Positions 10,903-23,031 of a DNA stretch of 64,000 bases are shown here, piece after piece. How positions within the stretch are numbered: the first letter of the stretch is position 1; the number at the start of each line of letters is the position of its first letter. Where the stretch lies: positions 1,116,001-1,180,000 of the forward strand of contig JAGMUV010000016.1 of assembly GCA_020744425.1 (NCBI GenBank), read 5' to 3'. The position numbers and the translations under genes were made by a program. The notes beneath the pieces are model-generated. The model was given only the letters and a program-made list of their open reading frames with translations. It was not told the DNA's origin and ran no database searches. Source of the stretch: Dactylonectria macrodidyma. Taxonomy: Eukaryota > Ascomycota > Sordariomycetes > Hypocreales > Nectriaceae.

Positions 10903-11521
10903 TCAGGTCTCCAGAACGCGGCAAATCATCTATGGCGTGAGCACAAAACACCAGCACCAGAGGGAGAGAAAAAGAGCACCACACAGCTGAAATCCGAAGG
11001 CGCACTGAAATCGAACCAGCCGACTATTGCCTCGGTTTTCGGTTTGAAACTGGACGTCAACAAGCCTACGGAACAGAATATCGCGAATAGCTTCATCTCA
11101 CGCTTTAATAAGCAACACTTTCAGCGTATGCTAACAAATCAGATATCCTCGGTTATCCGGGATGGCCTTGGACTTCCTGACGATCCAGCCGATGTCAGCC
11201 GAGTGTGAGAGGTTATTTTCAGCTGCTGGCAAGATGATCTCGGGGTTGCGTACGGGCCTAGAGGCTGAGATTATCGCCATATGTCAGGTTTTACGCTCGT
11301 GGTATCGAGCTAGCCTTATCAAGGACCTGGATCCATTGCTTAAGTCACCCCTTGAAAGTAAGCAGGATGCCGGCTGCGTCACTCTAAGCGACGACGAACT
11401 GGCGCTTGCTGAGTTAAAATGGCTATTGGAGAGCGAGGACAGCGCCAGAGAGGTTGACGATTCACCACAGCAGCAACAGGCTGAAGAGTTAGTGTCAACC
11501 TCTGAAAGTGAGGCTGAATAG
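10903..11521 (+). pseudogene. hAT transposase relic (two ends joined)
   Basis: From 10903 one frame reads the end of a BED-type N-terminal region (SGLQNAANHLWREH), then a linker with IASVFGLKLDVNKPTEQNI. Near 11160 the frame changes and the C-terminal hAT dimerisation region follows (DFLTIQPMSAECERLFSAAG, the family's hallmark), ending at TAG 11519-11521. The long central catalytic region is missing, so this is an internal deletion. Downstream DNA to about 11700 is AT-rich and carries repeated ATCCACT words, as in hAT subterminal regions. No matched TIR was found. Confidence 0.75.
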
Positions 11522-11839
11522 GCACCGACGAGGTTGTGAATAACCTCAAAAATCCACTATAAATCCACTTATAAATCCACGTGTGTACATCCATTTCACT
11601 CCGGCCGAATATGTGCTACATCCACTATGTAATTGCCTAAAAATCGTACATCCACTCTACTTGGTCCCAAAGTGGAGTGGATGTAGTGGTTCCGACCCTT
11701 ACGCACACAGCGAAACAAGAGAAAGTTGGAGAGATGGAACAATACACCACTGAGATGAGTCATTGGTAGAAGAAGAGCACTAGTATATGTAGCGGGCCTA
11801 TCTTGTCAAAATGAGAGAAGCAGTCCGCACCGCGGCCCT

Positions 11840-12300
11840 TCTTATCGTTGTTGTTGTTGTTGTTGATTTATTATCGTCATGAAGACATCTACTAGAGATA
11901 TCTACAGAATCCCCTAAGGGCAAGATGACGTGCTAGGCTGGTGTCAACAGCTGAAGAAACCTAAGTACAATAACCCGGGGCCGGGGGCTATAGGCACTAC
12001 TGGCCTATAGCTCGGGCCTACAATCCATCCTAGACTGCAATCCTTCTTCCTCTTCCATCTAGCAATTAAGCAGCCCTATTTGACTTATGATTTCGAGCCC
12101 GATATCCGTCAGCGGATTGTCAGGGCGGGTGTCGGCATACCCATATTTATTAACCAGCTTGGAATTCTCCAGTATTCCTATTCCTGCCTGCCGGCATTCA
12201 AAACCTCCAGAAATCGAGATCCGTATGATAGGAAAAACTGCAGATGGGAAAACCTCGCGGGAGCTCATAGAGGGAAAAACCACTGCAGCTAGCATCCATT
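11840..12300 (-). mobile_element. possible LINE 3' end with CAA-repeat tail
   Basis: On the minus strand the interval ends in a run of CAA triplets (complement of 11847-11868), a tail type seen in non-LTR elements of fungi. No reverse transcriptase motif is present. The upstream sequence has weak open frames only. The assignment is tentative; a plain triplet microsatellite is the alternative. Confidence 0.25.
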
Positions 12301-12399
12301 GATCAGGGCCATCAAGCCAGAACCCTGATGCCTACAGGTAGCCCGATTCTGTGACTTCCTATAGACCTGGATTAACAGCCAAGATCCGTAGATCAAGGC

Positions 12400-12660
12400 A
12401 TCTAAGACCCGGAGGTCATAGTAGCCAAGGCCCGGAGGCCGAGGCAGGTGCTAAGACGCGGTGGCCTTATGCACCTAAGGGCCGAGACGCAGAGGTCAGG
12501 GCAGCTTAGGCCCGGAGGCCTAAGCAGGTGCCGAGGCCCAGAGGCCAAGGCAGCTCAGGCCCGGAGGCCTAAGCAGGTACTAAGACTAAGATATAGCCTT
12601 ATATACCTAAGTGCCGAGTCGCAGAGATCAGGGCAAAGGTCGACGCCCACCTAGATTGAA
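12400..12660 (+). repeat. imperfect tandem repeat rich in GGCCCGGAGGCC
   Basis: Words such as GGCCCGGAGGCCTAAGCAGG recur, and two longer units of roughly 125 bp can be aligned. Both begin GGT(G/A)CTAAGAC and contain CCTTAT, CACCTAAG or TACCTAAG, then GCAGAG(G/A)TCAGGGCA. There is no coding evidence. Confidence 0.6.
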
Positions 12661-13080
12661 GCTGGTGTCGTGATTGCTGTTGGCTGCGATAGCTATACCT
12701 GCTGCGAGGTCTGAACCAGCATTACAGCATGTATAAGAGCCACAGCGGTGTCGTTGGCCCCCGCAAGCCGTGCTGTGACCCTGCTGCTATCTTAGCTGCC
12801 CAGCTGGTCAGGGCAGCAGGCTTCGATCGTGGCCGGAGCCCTTGGGCTGTGACCTTAGCTGCTGCGTAAAGGAAGTCAACCCTCTCAATCCTTCCTTTAC
12901 TGCGCTGTTAGTACCCGATGGGTACCCAGCTGCTGCAGCAGCCAAATTTGGTGGGCCTGCAAAAATTTCCACGCTAGTGCTAACAGCCGCTAGCCAGGAA
13001 AATTTTTTACAGGAGAGAGTTGGCCCTTCTTATCCCGGGTGGCCCAAGCGACATATGGGAAAGAAGCCGGTGCTAGTGAT
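12661..13080. other. no gene recognised
   Basis: GC-rich sequence with CAGCTGCTGCAG-type palindromic words. Nothing diagnostic. Confidence 0.4.
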
Positions 13081-13180
13081 GTATCAGCTGTGAGTTGGGG
13101 GAGAACTGGCAAAGGAAGAGAAAACAGAAAACCTGGAAAGCAAAGGAAGACTGAGAACCAGAAAAGGAACGAGAATCGTA

Positions 13181-13716
13181 CCTCGACTTGGGGATCCCTT
13201 CTCGTGCGGTGCCCCTGAAAACGCATGCCCCAGGTTGGACAGCTTGGCCGGCTTTAGTCTTGATACCGTGATGCGGTACATCTCACCCCAGTCTCCGAAG
13301 TCAGCCGCCGTACATGTGGCCCGGTAGTCGTGTGTCTGCTCGCCTACCTGGCTCAGTCCGCTGGCGAGTTCCACTTCAGACAGCGGCACTAGTTCAAACA
13401 AGCTCAAGATGATTGGCTCCTGGATGAGGATGCTCTGCAGCATTAGGTCGAAGACGCAGGAGATTCGGGCCACGTGAGGATGCGACACTCTAGCTAGGGT
13501 CCCGCACTCTCTTAGAAATGTCCTCCGCGCAAGGACCAGCTCTCCGGTGCGGCAGTGCTGGACGAGGACGGGGCTCCCCCTACGAGCCAGCGCCACGATG
13601 CCGCGATGCGGTTCTCCGGTATGAGGGAGCCTGTATGTCAACTCAGGCGAGCCGTCGTTGTAGACAACCAAGCCTGCCGGTCGGGAAGGAGGGCCGTTGT
13701 TCGTGGGAGTGGCCAC
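13181..13716 (-). pseudogene. internal exon of a protein-kinase-like gene, rest missing
   Basis: The minus strand is open for about 535 nt. It starts after a possible acceptor (CTGAC branch-like word, then TTCTTCGTAG) and ends at a possible donor (GTACGATTC). The middle reads RRTFLRECGTLARVSHPHVA followed by a hydrophobic strand, which resembles the alphaC-to-beta4 part of a protein-kinase N-lobe. Neither the glycine loop nor the HRD/DFG motifs are present. Downstream DNA is repetitive, so the catalytic lobe is absent here. It is probably a truncated gene. Kinase assignment rests on weak similarity. Confidence 0.35.
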
Positions 13717-14157
13717 TACGAAGAAGTGTTGTCAGTGCCGAGATGGTGATGGCGATGGTTCTGGCGATGGTGATGGTGTTGGCAACGCAATAGCAAAGTA
13801 GCGGATGGCTATCCTAAATCTTTATTCATCCCTCTCAAGATGTAAGAATATCGACGTACACGTAAACGACACATGTGAGCGACACAAAGAACGTGAAATG
13901 GAGGTCACAGGCACCCTATGCGTGCAAGAGATGCCATTGAAGGAACTGACCTCAATACTGGACTGTACCGGTACTAATTAGTATTTCTCTATCCCCGTTC
14001 AGCTACGCGAAGCCACTGTACCTGTCTTGCAATATGCTGCACTTTATTCCTGAACAATCTAACACTACCCAACGCTGTCCAAGCCGTCCAACGCAACGTG
14101 TCAGCACTGTCATGATCCGCACAGCGATGCTTAATACCGGCTTGTGAGAGCCGTGCA

Positions 14158-16054
14158 TCACTCCCCATTGCCGAATAGGACTCGGACCTCCTGGCCGGGC
14201 GAGAGGACAATGTCCGCCCTCAACACCGGATCCTCGGTGTCGTCTGCCCCAGAGACACTGGTGGCCGTCTCGTAATGCTGAAAGATGCGACACAGCACGT
14301 ATGCCATCTGCACCAGAGCAAAACGCCGACCGATGCACAGTCTCGGCCCCGAGTTGAAGGGGATGAACTCATGTAACTTTGGGCGCCAGTGCTCCCACCG
14401 CTCAGGCCTGAACTCTTCGGCGTCGGGGCACAGATCTCGACGCCGCTGCATGACCAGCGTCGAATAGGCCACCTGCGTCCCAGCCGGCACGCCCAGAGGC
14501 TCGTCGCCGTGCTCGCCGCCTCCTCGCGGCAGCGCCGTGTCCCTTAGCGCCACCCGGACGTTGAAGGGAACGGCAGGATACAGGCGAAGAGTCTCGTTTA
14601 TGATGGCTTCTAGGCAAGACATGCTCTTTAGCTGCGCGTACGTAGGCTGGCCGCCGGCAGGCAGCGTCTCCAGAATCTCCGCCCTCAGTCTTCGCACCAC
14701 CTCTGGTCGGCGGCTGAGCTCATACATGGCCCAAGAGAGTGTGGATGCCGTCGTGTCGCGGCCGGCTAGGAGTACGGAGACAATCTGGTCCCGGAGCACC
14801 TTGCGGTCTTTGGTGCGGCTGGCCAATGCGTCAAGGAAGCTGAACCGCTCGCCGTCTTGATCTCCTTTGTCGGCGACGCGCCCCGGGTCCGCCTGGCACA
14901 GCTGCAGGGCTCGGTCGACGTAGCGGTTCACGAAATCGTCAACGATTCGGAGATTGAACCAAAAGCATCCTTTCGGGATATACGGCCTCAGCTTGGCAGC
15001 TCGCACGAGGGCGCTCTGAAGTCGCTGAGTCTCGTCAAAAGCATCCGCAAATTCCTGACTTTGGTGCCTATGAAACAACGGTCAGTCTTTGACTTGGACG
15101 TTCGTTGTGATGAGTTGGCCCGAGTGGGTGGGTAATGGCTAAAGCGGCCCTACCGTAGCGACTCGGCATCGTTGCCCAAGAGCACACTCGTGGTCACGTC
15201 GAGTGTGTAGCGGAAGAATGCATCACGCATGTCAACGCCTTCACCGCCGACTCGGTGGACATGGGCACTTGGCCCTCGGCTGTCCAATGGGCCCCCATGC
15301 TTGATCACCTGGAGAAGTGTGTCCACGTGCGATTCGAAGCGGCTCAGGTCGCTGATCCGATTGCTGGCAAAGTAGCGCCGGATGAGCTGTCGGCTGTCGC
15401 GCCACCGAGGCCCGTCTTGGGTGAATATGCTATCCCCGAGGAAGTCATCCCAGGCGTCGCGGAACTGGTCTCCCTTCCCAAAGTCGCCGAACTGAGTGAC
15501 CAGGAGCGCCCTGATGTTCTCCGGATCCGCCGTGAAGATGACGCGCTCGTTGAGAACGCGGACTTCTGTGGTCCAGAGAGTGGCGTTCCGGAAGAAAGTA
15601 TCGCGCCAGTACGTGTAATTCTGCCGAGTCAAGGTGGCTTTGATACTTGCCGCGAGAAAGTCGAGCCCTAGGATAGTGTTAGTCACCACAGATCTCACGA
15701 TGAAGCAGCGGGATTAACAGTAGGACGACAGTGGGCGGGTACGCATAGACCCAGCCAGACACAAGAACATAGAGAGATACACAGACCGAATGGAACTCGA
15801 GTCTTGATGCAGGGGGCATAACTCCCCAAGTGCGTCACTCGCCTGTGCTCTTGGAAGCGGGCGAAGAGAAGCAAGAGAACGTAAGCAATCGTGAACAAGG
15901 TGGAGGCAGACGTAAAGGAGACATGTTCCGTCAGCGTTTGGACAGACCCCATCTCGAAAGTAAAAGCGGTGCCCAACAAGCTAAAGAAGGAGAAGAAGGG
16001 TATGGACAAAGTACCTAGGTAGGTAAACAGCGATCCATATTGCCAGTGCCGCAT
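14158..16054 (-). CDS. cytochrome P450, CYP52-like
   Basis: Likely a membrane-bound monooxygenase acting on fatty acids or alkanes, the usual role of CYP52-type enzymes; the substrate is inferred. Exons are 16054-15787, 15667-15154 and 15067-14158 (563 aa). The introns are 119 and 86 nt, with branch words CTAAC and CTGAC. The I-helix motif LLAGRDTTAS, ExxR (ETLR), PERW and the heme loop FNSGPRLCIGRRFA with the cysteine ligand are all intact. The N-terminal region is hydrophobic. The first in-frame ATG is at 16054. The frame stays open about 70 nt further upstream but has no ATG and is closed by TGA, so the true start could lie in an altered or spliced upstream segment. A partial second copy lies at 43432-44185. 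Confidence 0.9.
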
Positions 16055-16663
16055 GTTTAAGGCTGGGGCGTAGAAGTATCTATATAGCCAAGCCAGCAGC
16101 ACCAAGGCAAGAGCCTGGCCCAGCCCAGTCCAATATGTTGTACATCAGGCCAACACAGCAAGGACTAAAAAAAGATAGGACCTCGAGGGCATACTCGAGT
16201 CCGAGGTTTGTTCGGTTCCTGGCCCACGTAGGTAGTTGTCGAACCTTGTCGCGCAACTCGGATGCACCTCTCACACGGCTGCTGGGGGTCGACGAAACGT
16301 TGGAGAGTATGACCTACGTGTGGCTAGCCAATTTCTACGGGCCGCCGTCCGTGTCGGGCTTCATCGTCCCTGAGGACCAGGAGCGAGCCGGTCAGGAAGC
16401 CGACGAGTCCAGTGTAAGTTAGTCTGCCATATGCCTTTTCCGGCCAAGACAGATCAGCGCGACATTGACACTCGAATTGTTTCGGCTGGAAAATTGCTTC
16501 GCTTCTTCAGTTGTTCCATTGTATTCGTCCGCAGAATCTGCTAATACATAGGTAGTCAGCATCCACCCTACATAGAGAGGCCGCCACCATTCTGCCACAA
16601 GGTAGCAATCACCCTGCCCTTTTAATCGCCACAGTCTCGACACTTTGCAAGACCGCGGACACG

Positions 16664-16870
16664 ATGGAGGAAGACGAAATCACATCGCTGCAGCGACGGG
16701 TGTGGGTGCTGGAAACACTCCTCGCAGCCAGCTTAAAACTGCTACAGGGGTCCCCCGGCAGGGAAGATAGGACCGTCCCACCAAGTCGAGACATGCCCAG
16801 CGCTCACGCCGAGGACATTGACTGTGGGGCAGACGTCGTTGAGCACTGGGTGTCCACAATGTCGCTTTGA
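16664..16870 (+). CDS. small ORF with coiled-coil N-terminus
   Basis: 68 residues from ATG 16664 to TGA. The first 30 residues (EEDEITSLQRRVWVLETLL) have a heptad-like hydrophobic pattern. No family is recognised. It may be a first exon or a chance frame. The surrounding interval 16110-17480 otherwise shows no supported gene. Confidence 0.2.
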   Translation: MEEDEITSLQRRVWVLETLLAASLKLLQGSPGREDRTVPPSRDMPSAHAEDIDCGADVVEHWVSTMSL

Positions 16871-17488
16871 GAAGACGGAGATGATGTTTAGCACTGGAAC
16901 TGTAGACAGATGGTGTCACGATGTATTGTCGGTACACTCGTGCTCATGCTCGTGCTACGGACGCCTTCCCGTCATACTCAACAACCATTGGGAGCCTTGG
17001 TCTCCGCAAGCGGCTTCGAAACACAACGGCCGCAGCAAGTCCTCGAGAACAGACCATTCCACCAATGCAGCCCGTATCAATTCAGCCTTCATTCACGGCG
17101 TCGCGACTATGCACGTCCTGTCCGACGGCTACTTTGGAATGCTACTTTTCCTAGCCCATTACGCAGCATCTCGGAATCCTAAACTCCGCCATTTCGACCG
17201 AATCAGAGTCTGGTCTACAACGCAGCTGAGACCGGCGCCCTTCCTTCTCTACAAGCCTAAGCTGCTCTGTACTAAGCGCTCGAAGCGGGTGGCCCATTAG
17301 TTTCTGTACAACACGGAAGTCCCCAAGCAAGTGGTAGTTTGCTGTAGGTGTATGTACTTGTATTTCTAATGGACGCAAGCATGGACTGGGCACTCCTGGC
17401 ACTCGTTTTGGATAAGAGTGACGTGTGTGTCGTGACATCGTATGAATGAACTACCGCTTGCTCATGCAGGATTGGGGTCTTAGGGTAA

Positions 17489-17797
17489 GAGGTTGGAGCG
17501 GATGAACGCTCGAATCCAGAGAACCCTCCTCGGCATCCCAAGAGCTCTCAGCCAAGCCTTCCTCCAGAACCTCCAGCACCTCAAGGAAGAAAGAAGCACC
17601 AGCATTGTATCGCCAATGTGAACTCTCAGCTGAGCCCCCCTTCAGGATCCCTAGCAGCTGAAGAAGAACAGGCCGCTCCTGCAACGGCAAGGCGAGGCAG
17701 ACCCAAGAATCAAGCAGCTAAAGCAGAACGGGGACGTCCCGCACATCGAAGTACACGTCTACAAGCATCATATCTCAATGGCGAACATGAGGCGTAG
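17489..17797 (+). pseudogene. proline-rich ORF fragment with AT-hook motifs
   Basis: One frame is open to TAG 17795-17797 after a TAA at 17486-17488. It is proline-rich at first (SLPPEPPAPQGRKK). It then carries two AT-hook-like cores, RRGRPKN and ERGRPAH. AT-hooks bind the minor groove of AT-rich DNA and occur in nuclear proteins and in some fungal transposon proteins. There is no ATG at the start, so it is a 3' exon or a decayed fragment. Confidence 0.35.
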
Positions 17798-17799
17798 CG

Positions 17800-18440
17800 A
17801 GGCCGCCGGAGATACCCCTACTGTATGTATTAGAAAGTAGATGGTTTACAATGTAATCGATGAAGATTTTGCTAGACTGATCGAATGCCTCTCAGCGACG
17901 GCGAAGCGAACTTGGCCCTGAGCTCAAGTGTGTTGTAGTAACTCATCCGACACTGAGAGCACCTTGGAGGTCCATCTAGCTTGATTACTATGGAGTACAA
18001 GCACCGAAATTGCTATCGTAGTTCATCTTTAGGCTACGTTGCTTGAGTGGGCTCATATGCTTTAACACGCCGATCAGCAATCTCTTGGGGAGAGCGCGGA
18101 GAAGCAAAAGCTACGATGTCGTTCAACTCAAGGTAGTCGCAACGCAGCCGCAACGCAGTCGCCTCGCAACCCGCTTTGCCGAATTCACAAAGCCACGCAT
18201 CCGTTCGGGTGTAGTACAAGGCAGGAACTCGTCGCATGCCATTTACCCACCTTGTCAGTCCGGTACGTCGAGTGCAGCTGTTGTGTGTGTGTGCCACGTT
18301 CTATGAGACGATGCATGGTCGAAATGTTGAACACGGTGTCGATAATAAAACCAGGCGAGATTCCCTCGAACCTGGCCGAGCGACAATGAGGACAGACCGT
18401 CCTCTGCGCTCCCTAATTAGGATCTTGTTCACTGCTATTC
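17800..18440. other. no gene recognised
   Basis: Opposed short frames at 18034-18306 on both strands show no motif. It probably includes the upstream region of the ORF at 18450. Confidence 0.4.
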
Positions 18441-18449
18441 GTCTTGAGG

Positions 18450-18896
18450 ATGGACCAACGTTACCAGGCATTTGTCACCTTCTCGGATCCCATGCACGAG
18501 AACCCTGCGTTCATCGTTCTGCTCTGCCCGTCTGAGTTGTTACGGATGCTCACGTCGCATATCCAGACCATAACTGGGTTCCATCCGAATACGGAACCTA
18601 TCACATACGCAGTTCTCGACGCCAATGCCGATATCAATATTTTCTGTGCGAAATGCGGCGCAGACGCGGCACTGAAGCTAGACGCCCCGCTAGGGAGGTT
18701 TTCAGACGTGTCCTTTCTCATCAGCGTGCTGTACTACATGCACAGCCAAGGCCTCATGGAGGAGCGGAGGCTGCGGGGTAACTTTCTGGAATACATCTTC
18801 CACCCGGCTGACGAAGACGGGCCAGAGACGCCGAAAGTGCCGCGGTCAAAGTTTGCCAAAGAGAATACGGACATGGACGAGGCAAAGCCGATCTGA
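18450..18896 (+). CDS. hypothetical protein, 148 aa
   Basis: The ATG at 18450 (GAGGATGGACCAACG) starts an uninterrupted frame to TGA 18894-18896. Composition is protein-like, with an ordered region, one CxxC pair (FCAKCGADAALKLDAPLGRF) and a charged tail (PKVPRSKFAKENTDMDEAK). No signal peptide or membrane helix is visible. The family is not recognised. It lies between the P450 and the SAT4-family gene in the transposon-poor stretch, which supports it being real. Confidence 0.55.
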   Translation: MDQRYQAFVTFSDPMHENPAFIVLLCPSELLRMLTSHIQTITGFHPNTEPITYAVLDANADINIFCAKCGADAALKLDAPLGRFSDVSFLISVLYYMHSQGLMEERRLRGNFLEYIFHPADEDGPETPKVPRSKFAKENTDMDEAKPI

Positions 18897-18899
18897 AGG

Positions 18900-19840
18900 C
18901 TGGGTACTAAGATGCTGGAATGTCGGGCTACAGGGCTACAGGGCTACTGAAAAACAAACCAAACCCTGGGGGCCTTCTGCTGCAGGAATACAAGAGGGAC
19001 TAGCAACTGACAGATATTGTTAACGGCTTGCCGAACCAGCACCAAGCTGCAACGAAAGCGTCCGTTAAATCCAGATACGACTACGAAGGCTGGCCCGGCT
19101 GTTGTGTGTGTTGGCAGAGGGGTGCTAGAAGTTAGATATAGGGTAACAAGAGAACAATGCCTACAGAAAAGAGATGGTCCTCCAGCATAGCCATACGTTG
19201 CCCTCCACGAGAACAGGTTCCGTAAACGTTGTAGAGTATAGTTTCAGGTCCTCGCCGTATTCATACTTCCTCCTGCTGGTGATGGAAAAAATGGGAAGAT
19301 CCAAGTAGACAATATCAGCTGCGATCTTGCTATGGCATGACTGGCAATCTGGGTTGGTCGTGCGTCAATAACTCACGGACTTGTTTTCTCTCGAGGATTT
19401 GGAGAACAAAACAGCCAATAGGTATTCTGACAACCATCGACAAGTTTTACAAGGGTGCCAAAGCTACAGATAATGAGACTCATGAGGGTAATAGCAATTG
19501 GATGAAGGAGAAGGAGGAAAGACCTGAAGAACATGGATGGAACATGACTAACGAGGTCTATGTGAAGGGTATAGCGCTGCATAAGGACCGCTTTTCTTGG
19601 CATATAGGAACAGGTTGGTTTGTGAGCGGGAGGGAACAAGAGCATTTGGGGTTGACCATATTGCACTATTAACGGTCATCGTGTTTGCAATAGATCAATG
19701 TTCTACCGGCTTGTAGGTGCATGGCTTGACACGAGCCACGACGTTGATGGGGGTGCAGTTCGCTGAGACGCAAACATCCTGTCCGATATTTCTCGCGGTA
19801 GACGGTAGAAAACGTGCACCATCGACACATGGCTTCCTTG
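18900..19840. other. no gene recognised
   Basis: Frames at 19337-19672 (plus) and 19373-19666 (minus) overlap and neither has a motif. The interval probably holds the 3' flank of the SAT4-family gene. Confidence 0.4.
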
Positions 19841-19843
19841 TCC

Positions 19844-21142
19844 CTAAACCACAGCGTCGGCTCTCTCTATGTCGGTGTAACTTTCCCAGCTCTCCGCCCT
19901 CTTGACATCGACAACCTCGCCATGGCCTCCGCAGTCTGGCGCATCGGTACTTTCTGTTATGGAGTGGTGGTGGGTCTCTTGGCTGGCGACTGAACCGATG
20001 CGCCTGCCGCTGCACCTGGCCACGACAGCACCGTATAGCGGGCGCAGCGCCGGCGCGTTGCCGCAGATGACACCCAGGTTCGCCTCGACGGCCGTCCAGA
20101 CCCACAGGTAGAACCCTTCCCAGGTGACGTCGTATGTCTTCTCTATCACGTAGTAGGACCAATAAGCTCTCTGGCAGCTGGCTAGGACGACGATGAGACC
20201 ACCGCTGAAGAGCAAGGCGAGCATGACGCGCTGGTGTCGGGGAAGGTGCAGCTTCAGCACGATAGGCAGAAGCAGCACGACGACGACGACGTCGGTGATG
20301 ACGGTGGCAACTGCCTGGGCTCTTGAAAGGAAGGTTAGTGACTGAGCGGACGAGCTGGACAGGCTGAAGGTAGTTGACTACCTACAAAACTGGTGGCCCT
20401 TCTGGGCTGCAGTGTTGAAGACCGCCAACCAGCCAGTAGGCTTTCATCGGACTGGGCACGCGTCAGCCGCAAACGAGCAGAAGCAAGGCAGGAAGCAAGA
20501 CGGGGGGCAATAAGTCTGCGAGCGAGAACCGATGTGACGTACGTGCATTGCGTCCAAATGACGACGAAAAAAATGCAGATAATCATCGTCACCCAAACGA
20601 TTAAGAAGCGGGTCGCCCGAAGCAGCCACACAGATTTAGGTGCGATTCGCGAGTAAGTCACCAGTATTGACACCTTGGGCAGCCCTGACGAGAAGAGGAA
20701 GAGCGTCTGGGCAGCCAGGGACACCTGCCGGCCCTTGACGGCCTCTGCGATACTCAGGTCCCAGATGTGGACGTTCCAGCCATACAGCTGATCCAGGAGA
20801 ATGGCACACACCGTCACTCCAACGGTGAAGGCCTGCAGAGAGAAGGTCGTCTCGTCAGCTCCGACACAGGCGCGCAGGCGCAGTCGGCTCGTGAGAACAC
20901 GAACCGCTAGCTGTAGGACCAGAAGAGGGCGATTGACTCACCATCGCTACCACCATGATCCAGTCATCGGGTCCGCACGCCTTGACTACTACTAGCCGAA
21001 CGTACATGCGGGCGAGGAGTGTTAGGAGAGCCAGGGAAACGAGGCACGTCTCTACAACGATCAGGGTACTTCCTCGCCGAACGGGACTGTCGTAGTCGGG
21101 ATCGGGCCAGGTAGCCCTCACCTCGGCGGGCACATCACGCAT
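19844..21142 (-). CDS. SAT4/fungal-rhodopsin family integral membrane protein
   Basis: A multi-pass membrane protein of the fungal rhodopsin-domain family (PTH11/SAT4-related); ligands and roles of most members are unknown. The four-exon model is 21142-20942, 20832-20543, 20451-20386 and 20321-19844 (344 aa). Junctions include GTGAGT and GTACGT donors, a CTGCAG acceptor and a CTGAC branch. Family marks are LLARMYVRL and GPDDWIMVVAM in the first helices, the conserved cysteine after FFVVIWTQC, the VATVITDVVVVVLLLPI helix, and WTAVEANLGVICGNAPALR in the last helix. The C-terminal tail is hydrophilic. The start ATG precedes a short extracellular segment. The exon lengths sum to a multiple of three. 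Confidence 0.85.
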
Positions 21143-21737
21143 GCTTTCGTGGTTTCCGTAGTGCCGACAGACTGGTGGCTCGTTGCGCTACGTTGTTTCA
21201 GGCGAATGGAGCAGAAGACGAAAAATAAAATGGCATAGAAGAGATTGGAGAGGGTACTGGAAGTCACGGCCTCGAGGTCAGGCTACCATACTGTACTTAT
21301 AAGCCAACGGGGGCGGTTATCAGCGCTCAGTCGAAAACAGGAGCCGGGGAGATGAACTCGGACACGGCTTTACACTTTACACGGAGCAGTGAACGCAGAG
21401 TGTCGAGTTTTTCTCCGCTCAAGTTGCTTCTGGTGTGTGTGTGCATGTGTATGGTATAGTATTGTGCATAGGTACGGGGAAGCACTCAACATTGGACTAA
21501 GCAAACGCTGCGATCGGGCTCACAGGACAAGAAACTTACCATTAGTCATGAACACTAACACAGATGCACAAACTTACACCTGTACGATGGTGATGACGAT
21601 GTCATCGCATCGCTTGGCCAAACGCTCCGGATGCGGTACCGTGTCTGAACCACACCACACATGCAGTGTGCATCGCAAGACTGGAAACCAGGACCCACCC
21701 TGACTGCATCAAAGACAGAACGCAGGGACTTTGACCT
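21143..21737. other. upstream region of the SAT4-family gene, no other gene seen
   Basis: GT-rich and anonymous sequence. The first part should contain the promoter of the minus-strand gene at 21142. No clear TATA or operator could be assigned. Confidence 0.4.
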
Positions 21738-23031
21738 CTAGTCTAGCAACCAGTGCCTTCTGATTCGTCTCTCAATGTATTCAGTCTGAGAGCTAGCCTT
21801 AAGGACGGTCTTTGGGGTCTTAGAAACCCAAGGGTCCGGGAGGCTAGCCTCCTCCTCAACGGGTGTTGGAGGAGTCCGTAGCTGCACATCGAGCTTTGAT
21901 ATGACACTTTCCGGGTCTAAAGGAATAAGCCCAGCTCCTCTAAAACCCCCCTTATATTTCTCTCTATCATAGCGGCTTGATAGGCGGCGTAGAAGGCTCC
22001 TAAGAACTCGGTCTTCGAAATATGGGTAATAGAGCATCTGATTAAATGCTCAATCTCTTGACCGTATGCCTTTTTCAGCGGTCTAAAGCACCTAATATCG
22101 AGGGGCTGAAGTAGGTGAGACGAATGAGGTGGCATACAAAGCGTGATGATCTTTTTTCTTTGCAATACTTCTCAAAGTCGATTGAATGGTGGCTTTCATG
22201 CCCGTCAAGGATTAGAAGACGATAGCGGCCATTTGATCGGATGCTTGTATGCCGATTGAAGTGCTTTAGCCACTCGAGACCCGTCTCATTATCTGTCTAG
22301 CTATTGTGAGTTGTGGCAATAGCCCAATCGCCCGGGAGGTTGCTTTCCCGGTACCAGCTGGCGAGGTGATATTGGCCTGCAACCACGATGAACGGCTGGA
22401 TTGCCCAGCCTTCCGCATTGATCGCCTGAATGACTGTAGTCCATTCCCGATTTCCAAGCTGGACTGATTTCGGTTTTCTACGTCTCTCTGCGCCTGTAAC
22501 GACCATTCCGCTTGCGATCATGCCCATCATAAAGCCAGTCTCATCAAAATCGTAAATATCAGCTAGAGTAATACCGTATTTCGCGATTATATTCGCTACG
22601 AGCGCGAACCAATTGCGAATAATAGTCGGATCTTCGCATTTAGCCCTCTGATAGTCATACCTGCGAAAGAAACGCGTCTTAGGCTCTGCATGCCGCTTGA
22701 CGAAGTTCGAAGCCCAATTCTTCCCAACGGGTAATGCATTGCGGTCAGCAAGCAGTCGATTGGCCATTTCTTCAACACCACGCAGTCGCGGTGGGAACCC
22801 TCGCAAATCTAAGTCAAGGATGAATTGAATAATGATCTGCTCCTCTACAACAGATAGCTTGCGTGATTTAGGGATAGTATCGCGTTGAGACTGTATGCCT
22901 CTTAGGCGGCGACCTAGCTTCTTATGATAGACTTGATATATTGATGCGGCGCGTCGAACGTGCAATTTTGGGTCATTTTGAAGGGCGCGAAGAGCAAGAA
23001 GAATATTTGCCTCACTATTTGATTGAGACAT
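21738..23031 (-). pseudogene. Fot1/pogo-like DDE transposase, stop plus frameshift
   Basis: From ATG 23031 it keeps the helix-turn-helix region, the CENP-B-like DNA-binding region (NWASNFVKRHAEPKTRFFRR) and all three catalytic aspartates: YDFDETGFMMG, LLILDGHESHH and LQPLDIRCF. A TAG near 22297 replaces the tryptophan of the NSWTDNETG motif seen in relatives. A frameshift lies near an A-rich run around 22150. The protein tail after RRIRRH is lost. It is otherwise the most complete Fot1-like transposase here. Confidence 0.8.
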
